DNA from: Xenoacremonium recifei | Taxonomy: Eukaryota > Ascomycota > Sordariomycetes > Hypocreales > Nectriaceae | DNA: 64,000 bases | Assembly (NCBI GenBank): GCA_012184525.1 | Contig: WOFQ01000001.1 | Location: forward strand, 2,480,001-2,544,000 | Direction: 5' to 3' | Shown: piece after piece, positions 23,280 to 35,003 of the stretch | Numbering within the stretch: the stretch's first letter is position 1 | Layout of the letters: the number at the start of each line of letters is the position of its first letter | The notes under the pieces: model-generated | The model's database searches: none | The model's input: only the letters and a program-made list of their open reading frames with translations | Told to the model about the DNA's origin: nothing | Made by a program: the position numbers and the translations under genes

Positions 23280-23340
23280 AAGCAGTTCTCGAACTCCTTA
23301 CCCCCCCTCCTACATCATATCATATATCCTCCCCCCTCCA

Positions 23341-25899
23341 ATGGCCGAAGTCGAGTCGATCCGGCCCTTTGGCCCAGCTCGCTCTACTGTCAAGGGCGAG
23401 CCCCTCTCGCAGGACGACCTGAAGCAGTACAATGACTTCTTCAAGGCCAGTCTCTACCTGTCCTTGGGTATGATCTATCTCAAGGAGAATCCGCTCCTGC
23501 GGGATCCCCTCAAGGCCGAGCACCTCAAGGCCCGTCTGCTCGGACACTTTGGCTCTGCCCCCGGACAGATTTTCACATACATGCACTTTAACCGCCTCAT
23601 CAAGAAGCATGACTTGAATGCCATCTTCGTTTCTGGCCCCGGTCACGGTGCCCCGGCTGTTTTGTCGCAGTCCTACCTCGAGGGTGTCTACTCCGAGGTC
23701 TACCCCGACAAGTCTCAGGACCTTGAGGGTCTCCAGAAGTTTTTCAAGAGCTTCTCATTCCCCGGCGGAATTGGCTCTCACGCTACTCCCGAGACTCCAG
23801 GGTCTCTCCACGAGGGTGGTGAGCTGGGATACTCCATCTCACACGCCTTTGGCGCTGTTTTCGATCACCCTGATTTGATCGCCCTTACTATGGTTGGTGA
23901 TGGAGAGGCTGAGACCGGCCCTCTTGCTACCGCCTGGCATAGCAACAAATTCTTGAATCCCATCGTGGATGGCGCTGTTCTGCCCGTTCTTCATCTCAAC
24001 GGCTACAAGATCAACAACCCCACTCTCCTTGCCCGAATTAGCCACAAGGAGATTGAGAACCTCTTCCTCGGATATGGCTGGCAGCCATACTTTGTCGAGG
24101 GCGACGATGTTGACACTATGCACCAAGCCATGGCTGCTACCCTGGAGCGCTGTGTGGACGAGATCCGCAAGTACCAGAAGCAAGCCCGTGATAGCGGCGA
24201 GGCCTTCCGACCTCTCTGGCCCATGATTGTTCTCCGAAGCCCCAAGGGCTGGACTGGCCCGCGTAAGATCGACGACAACTACCTCGCCGGTTTCTGGCGC
24301 GCTCACCAGGTCCCCATCACCGACCCCGCCACTAACCCTGCCCATCTCAAGATTCTCGAGGACTGGATGCGCAGCTACGAGCCTGATCGTCTCTTTGACA
24401 AGAATGGCACGCCTCTGCCCGCTCTTCGTGCTCTCTGCCCCGACGGCAACCGCCGTATGAGTGCCAACCCCGTTGCAAACGGCGGACAGCTGAGGAAGCC
24501 TCTCAAGATGCCCGATTTCAAGGACTATGCCATCAAGGTTGACCGCCCAGGCGCGACTATGAACGGCAGCATGACCAACATGGCCAAGTTCTTGCGGGAT
24601 GTCATTGCTGCTAACCAGACCAACTTCCGTCTCTTCGGCCCCGATGAGACTGAGTCTAACAAGCTGGGTGGCGTTTACGACGCTGGTAAGAAAGTTTGGA
24701 TGGGCGAATACTTCGAAGAGGACGCGAACGGTGGCAACCTCGCCAAGGCCGGCCGTGTCATGGAGATGCTGTCCGAGCATACCTGCGAGGGTTGGCTCGA
24801 GGGCTACATTCTCAGCGGCCGTCACGGTTTGCTAAACAGCTACGAGCCCTTCATCCATGTGATTGATTCCATGGTTAACCAGGTATGTGTGAGAAAGTTC
24901 ACTTTTGAAACCACTTGCTAATGGTTCATAGCACTGCAAATGGATTGAGAAGTGTCTGGAGGTTGAGTGGCGAGCTAAGGTTGCCTCTCTTAACATTCTC
25001 CTGACCGCAGTCGTCTGGCGCCAGGATCACAACGGTTTCACGCATCAGGATCCTGGATTCCTCGATGTTGTTGCCAACAAGAGCCCCGAGGTCGTCCGTA
25101 TCTACCTCCCTCCTGACGGAAACTGCCTTCTCTCTGGTAAGAACCCTAGTCAATGAACTACAGACCAGCTGCTGACCCTCAATTTGTAGTTATGGACCAC
25201 TGCTTCCGCTCTGTCAACTACGTGAACGTTATTGTCTCCGACAAGCAGGAGCATCTTCAGTACCTTTCCATGGACGCTGCCATCGAGCACTGCACCAAGG
25301 GTATTGGTATCTGGCCCGCCTTCAGCACCGATGCTGGTCAGGATCCCGACCTGGTCATGGCCTCATGCGGTGATATCAGCACCCACGAGTCTCTCGCTGC
25401 CATTGACCTTCTCTTGCAGCACTTCCCTGAGCTCAAGATCCGCTGCGTCAACGTTGTTGACCTGTTCAAGCTGATCCACCCCAGCGACCATCCCCACGGT
25501 CTCACCGACAGCGAGTGGACGGCCCTCTTCACCGATGACACTCCCGTCATCTTCAACTTCCACAGCTACCCCTGGATGGTGCACCGCCTGACCTACAAGC
25601 GTCCCGGCAGCCGCAACCTCCATGTCCGTGGTTACAAGGAGAAGGGCAACATCGATACGCCCATCGAGCTGGCCATCCGCAACCAGACTGACCGATTCAG
25701 CCTGGCCATTGATGCCATTGACTGGATGCCCAAGCTGCACAACCGGGGTGCCGCTGCCCGACAGGCTCTTCTGAACGCTCAGATCGAGGCTCGCAACCTT
25801 GCCTTCGAGACTGGCATGGACCCCCCATTCCTTAAGGACTGGATGTGGAAGCGCAATGGTCTCTGGAACAAGGTTGCCGATGGTCTTGCCTCTCGATAA
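23341..25899 (+). CDS. Xylulose-5-phosphate/fructose-6-phosphate phosphoketolase, 818 aa
   Basis: Three exons: 23341-24882, 24932-25136 and 25190-25899; 818 residues is the usual family length. The thiamine diphosphate motif begins GDGEAETG at 186-193 and ends with LNGYKINNPT. Other family marks are SGPGHGAPAVLSQSYLEG, FPGGIGSHATPETPGS, LFGPDETESNKL, WRQDHNGFTHQDPGFLD and HSYPWMVHRL. The enzyme splits xylulose-5-P (or fructose-6-P) with phosphate to acetyl phosphate and glyceraldehyde-3-P (or erythrose-4-P), linking the pentose phosphate pathway to acetate and acetyl-CoA. In ascomycetes it is cytosolic; an insect-pathogen homologue is linked to growth in host haemolymph. No acetate kinase or other partner gene is adjacent. 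The ATG was chosen because the homology starts there; the open frame continues upstream into the C/T-rich leader. Confidence 0.96.
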
Positions 25900-26189
25900 A
25901 GAGTTAAACTAGACGGTGATGCTTCATTGCGTGGTAAAGTTTATTGGATGAGATTTCACACGGCCTAATAGATAAGAGGTTGTTTGAAGGCGTTGGAGAA
26001 AGCCGGGTGGCAATCATGTGTTATGATCTTCTTGACCTTCTTTATGGATATCTATACATATATACTGCGAAAAGTTCGAGACCTTGAATCGAAATGGACC
26101 TTTACTTGGTTTAGTGATGCTACAACAGGAAATGACTAAACAACATTATGCTATGAATCTATTCGAAACGAAAATCCCGTTGCATCATT
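25900..26189. other. Convergent 3' flank between phosphoketolase and the GNAT gene
   Basis: 290 bases between convergent stop codons, AT-rich around 26040-26170. It must carry both poly(A) regions. No coding content. Confidence 0.4.
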
Positions 26190-26828
26190 TTACTTCCTCG
26201 CATCGCGCTTCATGTGATACTGCGTCATACCTAGATCATCAAACTCGGTTTTATCAGCGACGTAGAAGCCGAACTGTTCATACAGCCTTTTGCCTTCTTC
26301 AGATGCGTTGACATACATCATCATGCCTTCGCGGTCTGCTCGAGAAACACCGGCCTGCATCATCGCCGTCCCCAGCCCGCGCCGCTGGAACTCCTTCCGG
26401 GTCACCATCATGCTGAGGAACCAGTGAGCCTGCTCGCCAACAATGGAGACACCTGCATCGTAGTTTGCCTGAAAGAACCGCACTGCCGTCTCGCCGTCGC
26501 CCGAGGACGGGTAGTCTGAAGCCAAGAACTTGGGCGGGTGAGGCATGGTGGAGGGCGCATCACGACGAACCCAGCGCGCCCAGCCAGCCAGCGTGGGGGG
26601 CGAGTTGGGCTCAGCAGCGGGCAGCATGGCGACTATGAGATGGGACTCGGGCGCAGCGAGGTGCTTGGCTATCCAGTTGCTCCAGAACGTGTGCGTCTCG
26701 GGCGATGAGGCTGGAAAGCAGCGCTCGTTGAGGGGCGAGGAGGAGAAGGCCGAGAAGTAGGCTGATAGCATGGCGGGGATGTCGTCAGTGGTGGCAGGGC
26801 GGATATAGAGGTCTGAGGATGAAGCCAT
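26190..26828 (-). CDS. GNAT-family N-acetyltransferase, 212 aa
   Basis: Intronless. The fold order of a GNAT enzyme is visible: YIRPATTDDIPAMLSAYFSAF at the start, LSMMVTRKEFQRRGLGTAMM (acetyl-CoA loop RRGLGT, about residues 151-156) and MYVNASEEGKRLYEQFGFYV near the end. It resembles the many small fungal GNATs of unknown acceptor substrate. No signal peptide is seen, so it is probably cytosolic. The start is the ATG directly before the first beta strand. The substrate cannot be predicted from sequence. Confidence 0.88.
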   Translation of the reverse strand: MASSSDLYIRPATTDDIPAMLSAYFSAFSSSPLNERCFPASSPETHTFWSNWIAKHLAAPESHLIVAMLPAAEPNSPPTLAGWARWVRRDAPSTMPHPPKFLASDYPSSGDGETAVRFFQANYDAGVSIVGEQAHWFLSMMVTRKEFQRRGLGTAMMQAGVSRADREGMMMYVNASEEGKRLYEQFGFYVADKTEFDDLGMTQYHMKRDARK

Positions 26829-28055
26829 TTTGAAAATTCGACGAGCTCTGGCTCTGGCTTTCGTGGTGAAATGGCCGTGACCGCTCGAAGCGAGACTGAA
26901 ATTGTTGAGAAGACGGTGAAAGTCTGCTAGACCAGAAGGAAAGAAGGTTTAACGACAGGAGGTGAAGGTGACGTTGGAATGCAATGCAATAAACTCTCCA
27001 AGTCGGGTGATTGCTTTGGCTTCAGGTGAGTCGTGTTGTGCCGAGTGAAGAAGCAGGGGGAAGCAAACAAGTGCGTGCTTGTGCGTGTTTGTGCAGAGTG
27101 CTTGATAGGTATAATGAGCAGATAGATGCCTGAGACCGCAAAATGCCAGTGCTATGGGATGTTTGACGTTACTTCTCAGCCTCCGGGCGACGAGCTCCCG
27201 CCCGGGCTATCGGCCGCCTCAATTTTGGCGGTCCTTACGCGGCCTATCGCACTATAAATGAGGATGCGAGTACCTGTGCTCGCACTGGAAGTGTGCACTG
27301 AAGTGGGATAGTACCTAATCTATCAATCTGCCCTGTATGGAGGGCATTTGATATATGGGATGCGATATGGAGGATCAAAGGTGAATAGGTCAAAACACCT
27401 GGGCAAACTCACACGGATTCTGACCTCAAACGAGTAATTGATGGTCTTACGCCAGATTAGTTCCTCTGCCAAGATCTGCTACCCGATCACTGTCTCCGTT
27501 CTTGAGTCCGGCACGTCGGTCAGTCATTGATCGGGCGGTCGGAGTGGGTCTTGCACTTAGCATCATAAGATATAACTACTACATAGACATAGCTATGGTT
27601 CGAGCTGAGATATACTTGCATATGAAATTATAATAATATATTGAGCCAGTCCGGAATCTGGGGTCTCAAGGAGAAATGAGGTTATAGGATATGAATAAGA
27701 CGAGCTCAAGTTGGACGTAGGCTCAACGAAGGCTTAGCCTATGCACATGTCACATACACGCATGTGGCTGTAATAGCGTTTGTGTCAGCTTCCTCTCGTT
27801 GTTGTCTGGGCTAATAATACGTGAAGGATGTTTGTTTCTATTTGTCTGAATCCATATTAGGTCAAATGTGTCACGCTATGACTTCTTTTAGTATACAACG
27901 CGTGAATGATCCCGAAGCATCCGCCAGGACTCCATTAAGAGAGACGTATATCCGAAAATCCGTCCCGTCTCCATATGCTCCCATTCGTATCTTAAATGTT
28001 CAAATGCCCACCATTCCTTTTGAGTTGAGATCACCTTTCTATTTTGCTTTCCCTT
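26829..28055. other. Intergenic: GNAT promoter and MFS-gene 3' flank
   Basis: Between two minus-strand genes. A locally AT-rich patch lies at about 27570-27650. The open frame at 27821-28102 (plus) partly overlaps the transporter C-terminus and shows nothing recognisable. No gene supported. Confidence 0.4.
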
Positions 28056-29595
28056 CTAAATTTTCTTCAGGGCAAATCCAACCTGCACGTATCGCGCAAT
28101 GATGATGCAGACTACACCTGCCGCCATGGTGCATCCGCTGAACAGCTGGAGGCCGAGATAGCTGCCGTTCTGGTCGGTCACGATGGCACCACCGATAGGG
28201 CTACCAGTCAGAGCACCCAAAGACTGCACAGCAAAGGCCATGCCAACACGCGTACCAATCTGACGGATGTCGGAGATCTGAGCAATCAGCGTGGGAGCCA
28301 AACTGACGTATCCTCCAGAGGAGAAACCGAAGATGATGGAGAAGACGAGGATGCCGGCCGTGTTCTTGACGGGAATCCAGACAGCCAAGCAGAACAGAGC
28401 CGATATAAACATGATGACAATCATGACATTGTATCGACCGAGTCTGTCCGCGGCCATCCCCGGCAGAATACGGCCGAAGATGCTCACGGCGTTGAGGATC
28501 GGCAAGACGTATGGAATCAGAGTTGGCGACATCCCTGCGGCCTGGGCCTGGAGCAGGACATAGTTGAACGGCAAGAACAGACCCCACATGAAGAAGAAGA
28601 AACCCAACACGGTGATGGCCATGGGCGCTTCTTTCAGGCCGCTGATGTACTCGCTAAAGACGAACGGCTTGGGTCGAGGCGGGAGACGGGATTTGACCGT
28701 GAAGCAGGCGATAGTGAGCAGCACCAGGAACATGAAAGCCATGGTGCGCATCATCCAGGGGAAGCCAACCTCATTGATCATCTTATTCATCATGATGGGA
28801 AGACACACGCCGCCGAGCGAAGAACCGGAGACCATGATGCCAAAGGCAGCCGCGCGACGCTTGAAGAACCACGTCACCAGCGATGACATGCAAGCGTTGA
28901 AGACAGCGCTTGACCCAATGGACGCAACGACGGACTGAGCGAGGAAGATCTGGTAGTACTCCTTGGAGATGGAGACCATCATCAACCCGAAGACGTACGA
29001 AATGGTGCCGGCCCGGAGCAGCCATCGAGGCCCATAGCTGTCGAATACGCGGCCAAACTAAGAAGGATATCTGTTAGCAGGGAAAGGTTCCCATGAGGGG
29101 TCTGGGACTTACTACTGAGCCGCAAAAAATCATGAAGAAGACCTCTACGGACAAGATCCAGCTCACAGCCGAGCTGTTGTACTGTTTCAAGGGACCACCG
29201 ACATAGTAGTCCTCGAACACACCCACACAGTTCACCAACCCGAAGGTGCAAAACAATGCGCACCATCCTCCGAATACAACTAACCAAGCCTCCGTGCCAC
29301 CGTCCGGAAAATCAGCCGGCGCCATGCCCGGAGGCGGACCCCCAGCCGGGGGCTTCTCTGGCTCCACGATGCCGCCGCGCTCCAGATCAGCTTCGACGGC
29401 ATTGGACGGCTCCGGGTAGATGTTGGCTTCTGTGTCGGTGTTTTGAGAGGGGATGCGCTGCAAAGAGTTCTGCCGTGAGGGAGAGGCGTATGGCGAGGCA
29501 TCGGCCTTCTCTGGGTCTTGGTCGGTTGAACGGGGCGCCATGGTGGGCTTTTCGTTCATCGTTTCTGACGATGACGAGGCTGTTGACCTAGCCAT
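28056..29595 (-). CDS. MFS transporter, monocarboxylate-porter-like, 494 aa
   Basis: Two exons: 29595-29113 and 29057-28056, with donor GTAAGT. A disordered, Pro/Ser-rich cytosolic N-terminus of about 100 residues precedes TEAWLVVFGGWCALFCTFGL (first membrane helix). Twelve hydrophobic segments follow. FGRVFDSYGPRWLL, spanning the loop between helices 2 and 3, is the MFS motif in the form seen in fungal monocarboxylate-porter relatives; GRILPGMAADRLGRYN is the equivalent loop in the second half. These proteins sit in the plasma or vacuolar membrane; yeast Mch-type members do not always carry monocarboxylates, so the substrate is open. The open frame runs further upstream only to a TTG; the first ATG in the family-like N-terminus was chosen. 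Confidence 0.88.
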
Positions 29596-31139
29596 GTCCT
29601 GTGATGCGACGCTGGTTCCTCCTGAACGGGATAGAGGAGGAGGGCGTGCGAAAGGGGGAGGTTGTGGAAAATGCACCAGCCGAGGTGAGGTGAGTAGAAA
29701 CTCGAAACGACCTTTGTCTTTTTTTCCGGTGCCGCTGTGCAATTAGACGAGATTAACCATTCAGTAGGATCTCCTTCAAGGCTACAACGTCTGCTTCGGA
29801 AATCTGAGAGGATGCTTCCGAATTAAAGATGAGATGCGAACTCGATTTTGGACTGTCATCCATCCGGCGGCAGACTAGTAGGGGCCGACGGGTAAGGCTA
29901 CTTTATATATCGACTCCAACAACGAGCTCGTCATCTCGCGGCTCAACCCAAAGAAAATAGCCCGACGGAACGAGCCCGCCTGAATGGCAGGCACTTAGCC
30001 CGAATGGGGCAGCGAGATCCAGACCAGCTCGGATTCCGATTCAAGGACTTAATGCTTGCTCCGGCATCCAGACCATGGACGTTGGTAATGGTTCGGGGAT
30101 CCACCAGCCGATGGGATATGACTTACAGAGCATCGAAGGGTTCGGGCTTGACTTGCTGAGGCAAAGGGCGAGGGTTGAGGCAAGCTGAGGCCGCGATATC
30201 ACGTTGTGGAGAGACGGTTGCGGAAGCGTCGATCGCCATGGGGCAACTCGGTGTATTCGCGAGATTGCTCAGATGGCTCCTCGACCATGTGAAGGGACTT
30301 ACGTACACCACAAGGTAGCATTCGCGGGAGCTGCCCCAACTGCATTCGCCGAGAGAGTCATCATCTTGCAGCCCTCACCACCATCACCTCATCCCTCCCA
30401 TGAGACTCCTTATTCTGCCCCAGTAAATCTCATCCACGGCCAGATCCTAGGGTCCCATGAAACCATATCAATGATCACTACCCCAGCAAAGTACTACCCA
30501 AAGAGGTAGGTATTATTCCCGTTCCTAGGAATATCATAGGGCTGCTCTTTTTCAGATTCACTAGCCCCTGGCTCTCGGCGTTGGAGTTAAGGATCGAAAG
30601 GCCGAGTCGCGAAGCGCCTTTCCTAGATCGGACAAAGCAATTCACCGCTCGGCACAGCTCGCCCTTATAAGAGAGAGACGACTTGTCAACGTTGTGTGAC
30701 AATCTTGCGAGTTCCGATGCTAAAAAGGGTATTTGCTTATTGATTTACTTGAGTTTCGAGCTCGAAGAGAAATGTGCGAAGACGAGATGCGTCAGCAATA
30801 ACCCCCACCCCGGGCCGAAGTGGGATACCAAATATGGGATACCGAGTATGGGATACCGAGTATTGATTGCTCTTTGGTCATGATGCTTCTCATAACGTTG
30901 TTGTGAGGTACGTAATCAAGCAATTGGAGTGTCTCATGTTTCATCTATCGGGTGAATCAGTTGTCTGGTACTCGTGAGCCAACAATGTGTGAACTGTGAG
31001 CCATGTTTGAGTAGGTAGTGCTCTTGTTTCGTTGTTGAACTCAACAGAACTTCTATTTGCAATGTGGTAATTTTGCTACAATTGATGTCTTTCCTTGGTA
31101 TTACAAAGTCGGGATTTCCTTGCGGATACTGGATTCATA
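29596..31139. other. Intergenic: MFS promoter and AIM24 3' flank
   Basis: Between two minus-strand genes. It contains a three-unit 14-bp tandem repeat (30821-30862). Small frames at 30123-30311 (minus) and 30204-30509 (plus) lack features. No gene supported. Confidence 0.4.
30821..30862. repeat. Three tandem copies of a 14-bp unit
   Basis: The unit TGGGATACCGAGTA occurs twice exactly and once as TGGGATACCAAATA, head to tail. A simple minisatellite in noncoding DNA. Confidence 0.9.
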
Positions 31140-32430
31140 TCACCTGATATACTCCTTGAGATCTTTAGCGTCCTCAAACTTGACTTTCCCGTCTCCATCG
31201 ACAGGTGCGGCTTTGATGGCACTGGGGGCCTCTTTTGCTGCCTCTGATTGAGCAATCGGTGCCTCAACTTGCTTAGGCTTCTCAGGGGTGGCCATCTCCA
31301 AGGCCTTCGACAAGGCGCCCGCCGGTGCATCTGCGATCTCATTGACTTGTTCCCCGGTCATGGTATCCGCGACACGCACGCCTCGGCTGGACATGAGAAT
31401 GGTGGCGGGGCCAGTGAATTGCAGGAACAGGCGGTCACCCCAGATTGTCCGTCGCATCGTGGTCCGTAAGCTGTAATACGCCTGGGCGAGGATCTTGAAT
31501 GCTCTGGAATCCCGAATTGCCTTGATGTATTCAGATTCTGGGATGTATTTCGAGAGAGAGGGGATTTGGAGCCGTAGACTTGAACTCTTGAATCGGAAGG
31601 GCTGGGGCACGTTTTTGGAAATGGCATACGCAACGACGCTGCCAGGATGGGCGACAAACTCTTCCCCATCTGCGAGGGTAAGTTGATAGATCTGTCCTGG
31701 AGCCGCCAGAGCAGCGAGCCCCCGGCCTGTCAGATGAGTGCTTCCCCAATGCGCCAGAGAGAGTCTAGTCTGGATGCGCGACGACACTGAAAGGGTATGA
31801 CCAGTCCATGCCAGCAGCGCATTCCGCTGGGACACCATCCAGTCTGTTGTGCCATCTAGGTGGAGGACGGTGAATGTTGTCGAGGGAGACTTCGTAGATA
31901 TCAAGGCTGTAATGGGTGATGTAGCTGATATTCGCTGGTAGAGGAACGGTACTCCGAGGAACGCTCGTGTAAGTGGGTTCAGCACCGACAACGTCGATTG
32001 AGCCTATATTTCGATCAGATCCAAATTCCGGGTGAACTGTAACATTGGATTGCCTACATTGTCGGGTTTTCCAGCAACTGCGACCAATGTCCCTCGTCTG
32101 GTGTAGAGCTTCTGCGAAGCTGAGAGGGTCGCGGACAACAGCGAATATGGCGAGCCGAGAATCTCGAACCGGGCATCTTCAATAGCTTCCAGTCAGTTCC
32201 CGCATCCTAAAAAGCCCAATTGAGAGGGCAAGCATACCAGCAGGATCCCTCGACGTCTCGACAGCAGCTCCAAAAGCGTCCCGGCCAACACCTGGCGACT
32301 CAGTGCTTGGAGTTGCACTGATCTGAATTGCCCTGCATTGCCGGCAAATATAGGACGATCGGGGCGACAAGAGGGATGCTCGAACTCTCAGGCCCCGCGC
32401 TGTTGTCCAAAGCGGTGATTGGCCTCGCAT
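31140..32430 (-). CDS. AIM24: Altered inheritance of mitochondria protein 24 (AIM24), 391 aa
   Basis: Three exons: 32430-32238, 32176-32058 and 32003-31140. The N-terminus (MRGQSPLWTTARGLRVRASLL, then SYICRQCRAIQIS) is Arg-rich and without acidic residues, as expected for import into mitochondria. The AIM24 beta-prism domain runs from about residue 65 to 310: ARFEILGSPYSLLSATLSAS, TRRGTLVAVAGK, GVPFLYQRISATSPITALIS, GRGLAALAAPGQIYQL and LFLQFTGPATILMSSRG. The tail is Ala/Lys/Glu-rich. In yeast Aim24 is an inner-membrane protein that supports MICOS and respiratory complexes. The gene is divergent from kinesin-10, with 392 bp between starts. The open frame continues upstream only to a GTG, so the ATG at 32430 was used. 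Confidence 0.92.
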
Positions 32431-32822
32431 TGGGTCGGATTCGAGCTCCCGAGAGCTTCGCGGATCGTGGACAGGTCCTGATGCGAGGTTGCGATTCGAT
32501 GTGCGCTGGACCGAATGCGCCAAAAAAGCGTGACCTCCAACCGACGGCTTTTCCCGCTCCGACTCCGACGTCACTTTCCAACCGTGGTCTCACGTGCCGT
32601 TGCCGGGTCAACAGTATTTATGTGGCCCTCTGTTAGCGTTGTCCACCACCACCCATGGGTATAGCAAAACTGCTAACTGTCCCTGCGTTTGCTCAAACCA
32701 GTGCTATGGTGACGATTTGGTAGGCTGTGAGATCTTCAATCTGCGACTTGCCGGTCTGGCCCTTCTTCTCTTCTCCTCCTGCCTGTCTCTTCTGCTTGCT
32801 CGCTTCCTTAGCGTCGCCAGCC
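32431..32822. promoter_or_regulatory. Shared divergent promoter of AIM24 and kinesin-10
   Basis: 392 bases separate two divergent start codons, so regulatory sites are probably shared. A CACGTG E-box lies at 32591-32596, and a GACGTCAC, ATF/CREB-like site sits about 20 bases to its left. Binding is untested. Confidence 0.45.
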
Positions 32823-35003
32823 ATGTCTGTCCGCGTGGTGGCCCGGATACGGCCGCTCCTCGAGAAGGAGTTGGACAAGGACATTATTGTCCGGGCTGAC
32901 AGGGTCGACTCCAGTAAACCGAACACGATCGTCAAGATTCCCAACCCCAAGAATGAGGGCGAGGAGTTTTCCTTCGCCTTCAATGGCGTGTACGACGATT
33001 CGACCACCCAGGAGCAGCTCTTTACATCAGAAGGTACGGACACCAAACAAACGGCCGACAAACAAAAATGGCGTGTGTTGACTTGAGCAGTGGCGCCGCA
33101 CATCAAGTCGCTCTTCCAAGGCTTCGATGTGACGCTCTTTGCGTATGGAGTGACAGGGACCGGCAAAACGCACACAATGCGAGGCGGTCTGAAGCTCGCC
33201 GATCGAGGGGTGATTCCCCGGTTACTCAGCAACGTCTTCCGTCGAGGCAAGAAGATTATGAAGGACTCGAATGGAGAGACCTCAGTACAGGTCTCTTTGT
33301 CATACTACGAAATCTACAACGACAAAGTTTACGATCTCCTCGAACCCCCCGAGAAACGAACCCCGACCGGCTTGCCACTACGGGCGGAAGCCAACGGCAG
33401 AACGGTCGTGTGTGGTCTCTCGGAACGGGCATGCGGGGATCTCAAGGACTTTGAGACGATGTATATCGAGGCGAACAACAATCGCGTCACGGCTGCCACC
33501 AAGCTCAATGCCCATTCCAGTCGAAGTCATGCCATTCTACGGGTCAAGTTGACGCAAGCTACCGGTGACATGATTCGAGAGAGCACTGCATCTTGTATCG
33601 ACCTGGCTGGATCAGAGGACAACCGCCGAACCGAGAATGGGAAGGAGAGATTGGTGGAATCCGCCGCGATCAACAAGAGTCTCTTCGTATTGAGTCAATG
33701 TATCGACGCTATTTCTCGCGGCGATAAGAGGATACCGTACCGGGAGTCCAAGATGACACGGATCTTGTCGTTGGGCCAGAACAACGGGATCACTGTCATG
33801 ATTTTGAATCTTGCTCCGCTACGAAGCTACCACCTGGATACCCTCAGCAGTTTGAATGTGAGCTCTCGAGCAAAACGCATCGAGGTCCGTGAGATCGAGA
33901 ACGAGGTGGTCTTCAAACAAGTTCCTAGAACGAACTCGACTCTCAACGGGCCCAACATTCATCGCCAACCTCTTCGCCCGCTGGCCAACGCTCATAATGT
34001 CCATAACGGCAATATCGCAGCTAAGGCAGCCGATGCTCAAAAGACGGGACCTGTCAAAGCGTTCAGTGTTTACACTGATAAGTCTAAGCCGAGCGTTGCA
34101 ACTCGTCCGATTGCCAACTCAAGTGCAGCCCGAAAGATGAACCCGGTTAAACGACCGTCTGAAAATGACCAGATCCCGCGTCCATCAAAAATCTCACGTC
34201 CAACGGCTACAGGCTCCTTGACTGTCTCCGCCGCCCAGATCGAGGCCATGGTTGAGAAGAAGGTCAGCGAGATCCTAGCGGCTCGGACGGCAGCCGAGAA
34301 AACAGCAGCGCAGCCGCAACCCGTCGTTCAGCCTGATCTCAGTGAAGCAGTGCAACGGCGTCTGGAAGCTCTTGAGCGTCGCATTGATAGCGACGAGTGG
34401 CGAGACGATTCTAAATCCGAGGGCTTGCGATTTTTGCTCGCGGCCCGTCAGCACAAAGAACGAGGTGATGACCACGGCGCCCTGAAGATGTACGAGTTGG
34501 CTTTGCCATTTTTCCCTGGGCAAGCCAAGTTGCTCGGCAAAATCGAGCGATTACGTGCGCGCCTGAATGGCTCTGAGTCGGTATCATCAGACCGTCGCGA
34601 CCACGCTAAGCCAGAGAAGAAACATGCAAGAGCTGTCTTCGACGCGGACGGTGACTATGAGGATGCGGAAGCCGACGTCGACGAAGATGAATTCGTCGAA
34701 GCACCCAGATCCAGGCCTCGGAAACTCAAGGTGAAGACTACAGTCAAAACTTTGCTTCCTGAGGATGACGGCCCTGCCTCGCCGCGGACGCAACAGCTCC
34801 TGGACATTGTGAACTCGCGGGATCTTGAGCAGATTCGCAGCCTGGTCGGATTCGGTGCGAAGAAGGCCCGCGACCTCGTAGATTACCTGGAGCTCGTTAA
34901 CGATGAGGACGGCGGCAGGATCGAAAGTCTGGTTCAGCTGAGCACGGTTCCTGGGATGGGCAGCCGAACGGTTGAGAGGGCTTATACTGGACTTGCTGCG
35001 TAA
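32823..35003 (+). CDS. Kinesin-10 (KIF22/KID-like) motor with C-terminal helix-hairpin-helix, 707 aa
   Basis: Two exons: 32823-33033 and 33091-35003. The motor domain is at the very N-terminus (SVRVVARIRPLLEKE). The P-loop GVTGTGKT is at residues 90-97, switch I NAHSSRSH and switch II DLAGSEDNRRT follow. The last string, with RLVESAAINKSLFVLSQCIDAI, is diagnostic of the kinesin-10 group. A basic disordered stretch, a short coiled coil (about 415-450) and an acidic linker lead to a C-terminal pair of helix-hairpin-helix motifs at about 637-704 (LVGFGAKKARDLVDYLEL, LSTVPGMGSRTVERAY), as in the DNA-binding tail of animal KIF22. Kinesin-10 motors push chromosome arms toward the spindle equator. 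A chromokinesin role here is inferred. Confidence 0.9.

Larger units (their letters stand above)
19351..23340. other. Gene-poor 4-kb region upstream of phosphoketolase
   Basis: No conserved protein is recognisable. The stretch 19.35-21.6 kb is mixed and contains two short hydrophilic minus-strand frames (listed separately). The stretch 21.6-23.2 kb is more GC-rich and has overlapping open frames on both strands without codon-use logic (for example 22185-22784 minus), which is expected of GC-rich noncoding DNA. The last 100 bases are a pyrimidine-rich leader directly before the phosphoketolase ATG. It probably combines the promoter and long 5' UTR of phosphoketolase with the ankyrin-gene promoter. 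Confidence 0.45.

Noticed and set aside
23008..23340. N-terminal extension of phosphoketolase (frame open to 23008)
   Set aside because: The extension is leader-like, pyrimidine-rich, and has no targeting signal or family similarity. Homology starts at the ATG at 23341.
23839..24825. 328-codon minus-strand frame inside phosphoketolase
   Set aside because: Antisense shadow of a highly conserved, codon-biased exon.
27821..28102. 93-codon plus-strand frame
   Set aside because: It overlaps the 3' end of the MFS transporter on the other strand and has no features of its own.
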